From Ophiodon elongatus (Eukaryota > Chordata > Actinopteri > Perciformes > Hexagrammidae), in contig JACSYO010002005.1 in NCBI GenBank assembly GCA_016806645.1, positions 989,501-1,053,500 on the forward strand: a DNA stretch of 64,000 nucleotides. The letters are read 5' to 3'. Position 1 is the first letter of the stretch. Every line of letters starts with the position of its first letter. Both the position numbers and the translations under genes were made by a program. Shown in pieces: positions 61,401-64,000 of the stretch. The notes beneath the pieces are model-generated. The model was not told the origin of the DNA and did no database searches. It saw only the letters and a program-made list of their open reading frames with translations.

Positions 61401-64000
61401 TTTCATGAAAAATACATATTTTTTTAAATGTTGCCTAGGCCTAGGTGTATTTAATATGTAGGTCTATTACACTGTACATACACAGTAACATAGAGGCGGA
61501 CATGGAACATGAGAAAGGGAAGTAAAGGAGAAGGGTATGAGAAAGAAGAAAAAAAGTCAAGACAAATATGTATGTAAGCAAAAAAAAAAAAACAAAGGAG
61601 AAAGATAAAAGGAAAGAAAGGGAACACGAGAGCAAAGGCAAAAGGTAGAAAAGTCAGAAAGTGAGTTCAGCAACATATTGTCCAGCTATGAGCGAGCTAG
61701 TTGGCTAGCTAGGTGGCAGTTAGCAAGCCAGCTAGCTTGTTGGGCTACTGTGGCCAGTTGATGCTAACTTGTTTCAAGCTAGCTAGGTGGTCAGCTCGCC
61801 AGTTGAGAAAGCTTGTAAGTAAGAAGTGAGGTCGGTAACTGTTGGGTATTTTAGCGACTGCAGTTGGAGGGGAAGCGCAGTGAAGGAAGTGTCAATGGAG
61901 ATCCAGCTGTGCAATTCTGGTGCCAGGATTCACCACATTTTATGCCGCCAGACAGCTCAGAGCAGGTTGACGGTGCGCTTCAGAACCGCATGCGAGTCGC
62001 CCCCCTATTTTTGTCCTTTTAATTAGTCAATGCCAAAACACACAAACCTGCCCATAACTCCCCCCACACCCCCTAGAAAACTTGAATCATTTTCTGTTTA
62101 CCGTTTCAGCTTCACCACACATTCTTCAACCAGTGGACACGTCCAACTTTTACTCTGATTACAGCAGCGATGCCAGGAGGGCAGAATAAAGATTAATAAA
62201 CAGATCCCACCAGCGTCTGTCATCCACAACAGCTGGCACGGATGAAGGCCTCCCCTTCTGGTGAGGTATGCGTTGCATCTACACTCGCTAAATTGAAGTG
62301 AAGCACATTGTCAAAGCCTTAATTACACACATGAAATACACTGGTTACCTTGATTACATCTTATATAACCAGCACCAGGCAGTTGCTAAATGACTGTACA
62401 CATACTTCTGTACTTCAGGACTCTTGGAGACAGTGATGTCTTTGAAGACAACGGGGCACTCGGAAGCTAACAATTAAAACTTTCTGTTCTTTATATCATT
62501 TTAGAATGGACTGTGCTCCAAGCTGTTCCTTTTAGTCTGATATAGTCCGATATATAGATGTGTTAAAGTCAAATATGTCTCACAATAATTCTTATTTGGA
62601 TTAGGGAACTGGAGAATGCCATGTACGAACCAGTATCTCGTACAGAGTGATGTACAGAGTACTAGAAGATAAAGCAAGAACATAGGAGAGTAAGAGGGGA
62701 AAGTAAGACAAAGGAAAGCAGAAAGATGAGGAGGAGGAGGAGGAGGATACAGAAAATGTACGCGATAATGAGACAAGGAAGGGAGAATGGATGAGGAAGA
62801 GGACGAGGAAGAGAGAACATGCTCATGTCTTCTTCCCCTGTTACTGTGTGTAACTAATGTACTACTGCACGGTTTAGGACATGAGGACACAGCAGCTAAA
62901 GAGAACTCTAGAAACAAGGAAAAAGACTGTCAAAAAGTTATTTTAAAGAGAGAGGGGGGGTTAAGAAAGAAGGAATGACTGACGGAGAAACGCAAAAAAA
63001 CAGATCGAAGTTGCTGTAGTGTTGAGCAATTTCATACAACCACTTCCAAATTCTCTTCTAACTTGCAGCCAGAGGGAAATTCAATATTACTGATCTCAAC
63101 CAGTAAAGTGTGTTACAGGACTTTAATGTCCGTCCAGGTGAGAAACCCCAACAAATAATGGATGAACGTGTGTGTGCACGAAGCCTGAGGTGAGAAAAGA
63201 TTTTCCTTTTGGTCAAGAGAAGCGCTTCACTAAATAAAATATCGGTATTATCATTATTATTATTATTATCATAGCCTGTACAAACAAATATGATATTGAG
63301 CGATACAAATGAACTTTATTTGACTTAAGATCTGCAGGTAATCTCCTTAAACCTCTCCGAGGAGGCCTTCAAGTTCAACACGTCTCAAATGAGATCTGCT
63401 CACGAGTCATTGCGGTGAGGCCGAACGCGTGGCCGGTGCAGTTGCGTTGAGGCTGCCGTGTTGGGATGGTGGCATTGCAGCCAGTGCAGCATCTCTAAGT
63501 ATGCACACGTATCAGCGCTGAGCCAAGATGGATGGCCTAAACTGTAGATATTATCACAGCTAATGATTCACCTCAAGTGGTCATTACTCGGCTACAATCC
63601 GTCTCCCTCGCTCGGAGGGTTTTTTTTTTTTCCATGAGAGCTGGAAAAGTGAAGTGAAGTGAGACACCGGAAAGTGCGCGAGTGTGTGTGTGCGGTAGAG
63701 GATGTGTGATGGTGTCTGCAGTAATGTATGTGCATGGAGAGAAAGAATGGGAGAACATGAATAAAAAGACTGAATAGCCTTTCGATATCCATCCATGTCG
63801 GCCACTGTCTGGCCAGAATACCATTTCTTAGTCCCCCGAATTGGATAGCGATGATGTCATAGCGAGTACTGTCGCAGTGGTTGAAGAGAAGGTCGATATG
63901 CATTCACCAAATTGAAAGAGAAAAAATAAAATAGCAGCATTTGTATCATATGTGAGATCAAATGAGCCTTCAGAATGGAGATCTATCGCCTAATTACCTA
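61401..64000. other. unannotated intron sequence
   Basis: Contains a CTAG/AGCT-rich cluster (61684-61800), purine-rich tracts, (GGA)n at 62726-62748 and (ATT)n near 63250-63270. The 138-codon minus frame at 62501-62917 is serine/proline-rich because of these tracts. No exon was recognised. Confidence 0.4.

Larger units (their letters stand above)
56133..64000 (-). other. trappc9: TRAPPC9 intron, 5'-side, incomplete
   Basis: At least 7.9 kb of intron lies upstream (minus sense) of the acceptor tccacag at 56133. The preceding coding segment of the family (LNFKYSGG...YYRNLSLGLHVE) was not found. The stretch holds a CpG-rich patch (58780-58990), two related repeats (59530-60045 and 61005-61400), a CTAG/AGCT-rich cluster (61684-61800) and purine-rich tracts. 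Confidence 0.75.

Overview
The window is vertebrate nuclear DNA, almost certainly from a ray-finned (teleost) fish. It has very low coding density, canonical GT-AG introns, many (CA/TA/GA)n microsatellites, and decayed LINE, Penelope-like and hAT-type elements of kinds common in teleost genomes. No prokaryotic features (operons, ribosome binding sites, bacterial RNA genes) were seen.

The only gene I can support is the 3' part of TRAPPC9 (NIBP, the Trs120-like subunit of the TRAPPII complex), read on the minus strand. Three consecutive coding exons run from high to low coordinate: 56022-56132, 38629-38798 and 32728-32796. Their reading phases are compatible and they have GT/AG boundaries. Together they encode a stretch corresponding to roughly residues 900-1020 of the ~1,150-residue vertebrate protein. 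Exons for the last ~130 residues should lie below coordinate 1 and the preceding exons above 64000; I found neither inside the window. The window therefore consists of three short exons and four introns: at least 32.7 kb, 5.8 kb, 17.2 kb, and at least 7.9 kb.

The introns hold repeats. From low to high coordinate: a TA-rich hairpin (511-657); a decayed Penelope-like GIY-YIG fragment (3142-3442); a degenerate two-site motif repeat (4690-5022 and 6922-6992); a common teleost repeat (5228-5521); two copies of one LINE family in opposite orientation (8474-8905 minus, 26580-27075 plus) plus further LINE tails (27085-27300, 29945-30315, 48778-48865); several hAT-like pieces (20330-20735, 25878-26050, 52772-53919); a family with 'gctaa/catgc' motifs (7215, 15870, 21410 and 34010); a RecQ-helicase-like pseudogene fragment beside a 28-bp tandem repeat (44209-44640); and a pair of related ~400-500 bp repeats (59530 and 61005).

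The most interesting structural signals are these. One dispersed repeat family (copies at 10110-10388, 17479-17700 and 53385-53880) carries a CTCF-like core motif in every copy, and one copy sits nested inside a hAT-type element. A C-rich tract is followed within about 100 bp by a G-rich tract (24786-25000). An open frame runs on past the donor of the second exon. Several non-repetitive, homeobox-motif-rich stretches could be conserved regulatory elements. I did not find a new multi-gene system.
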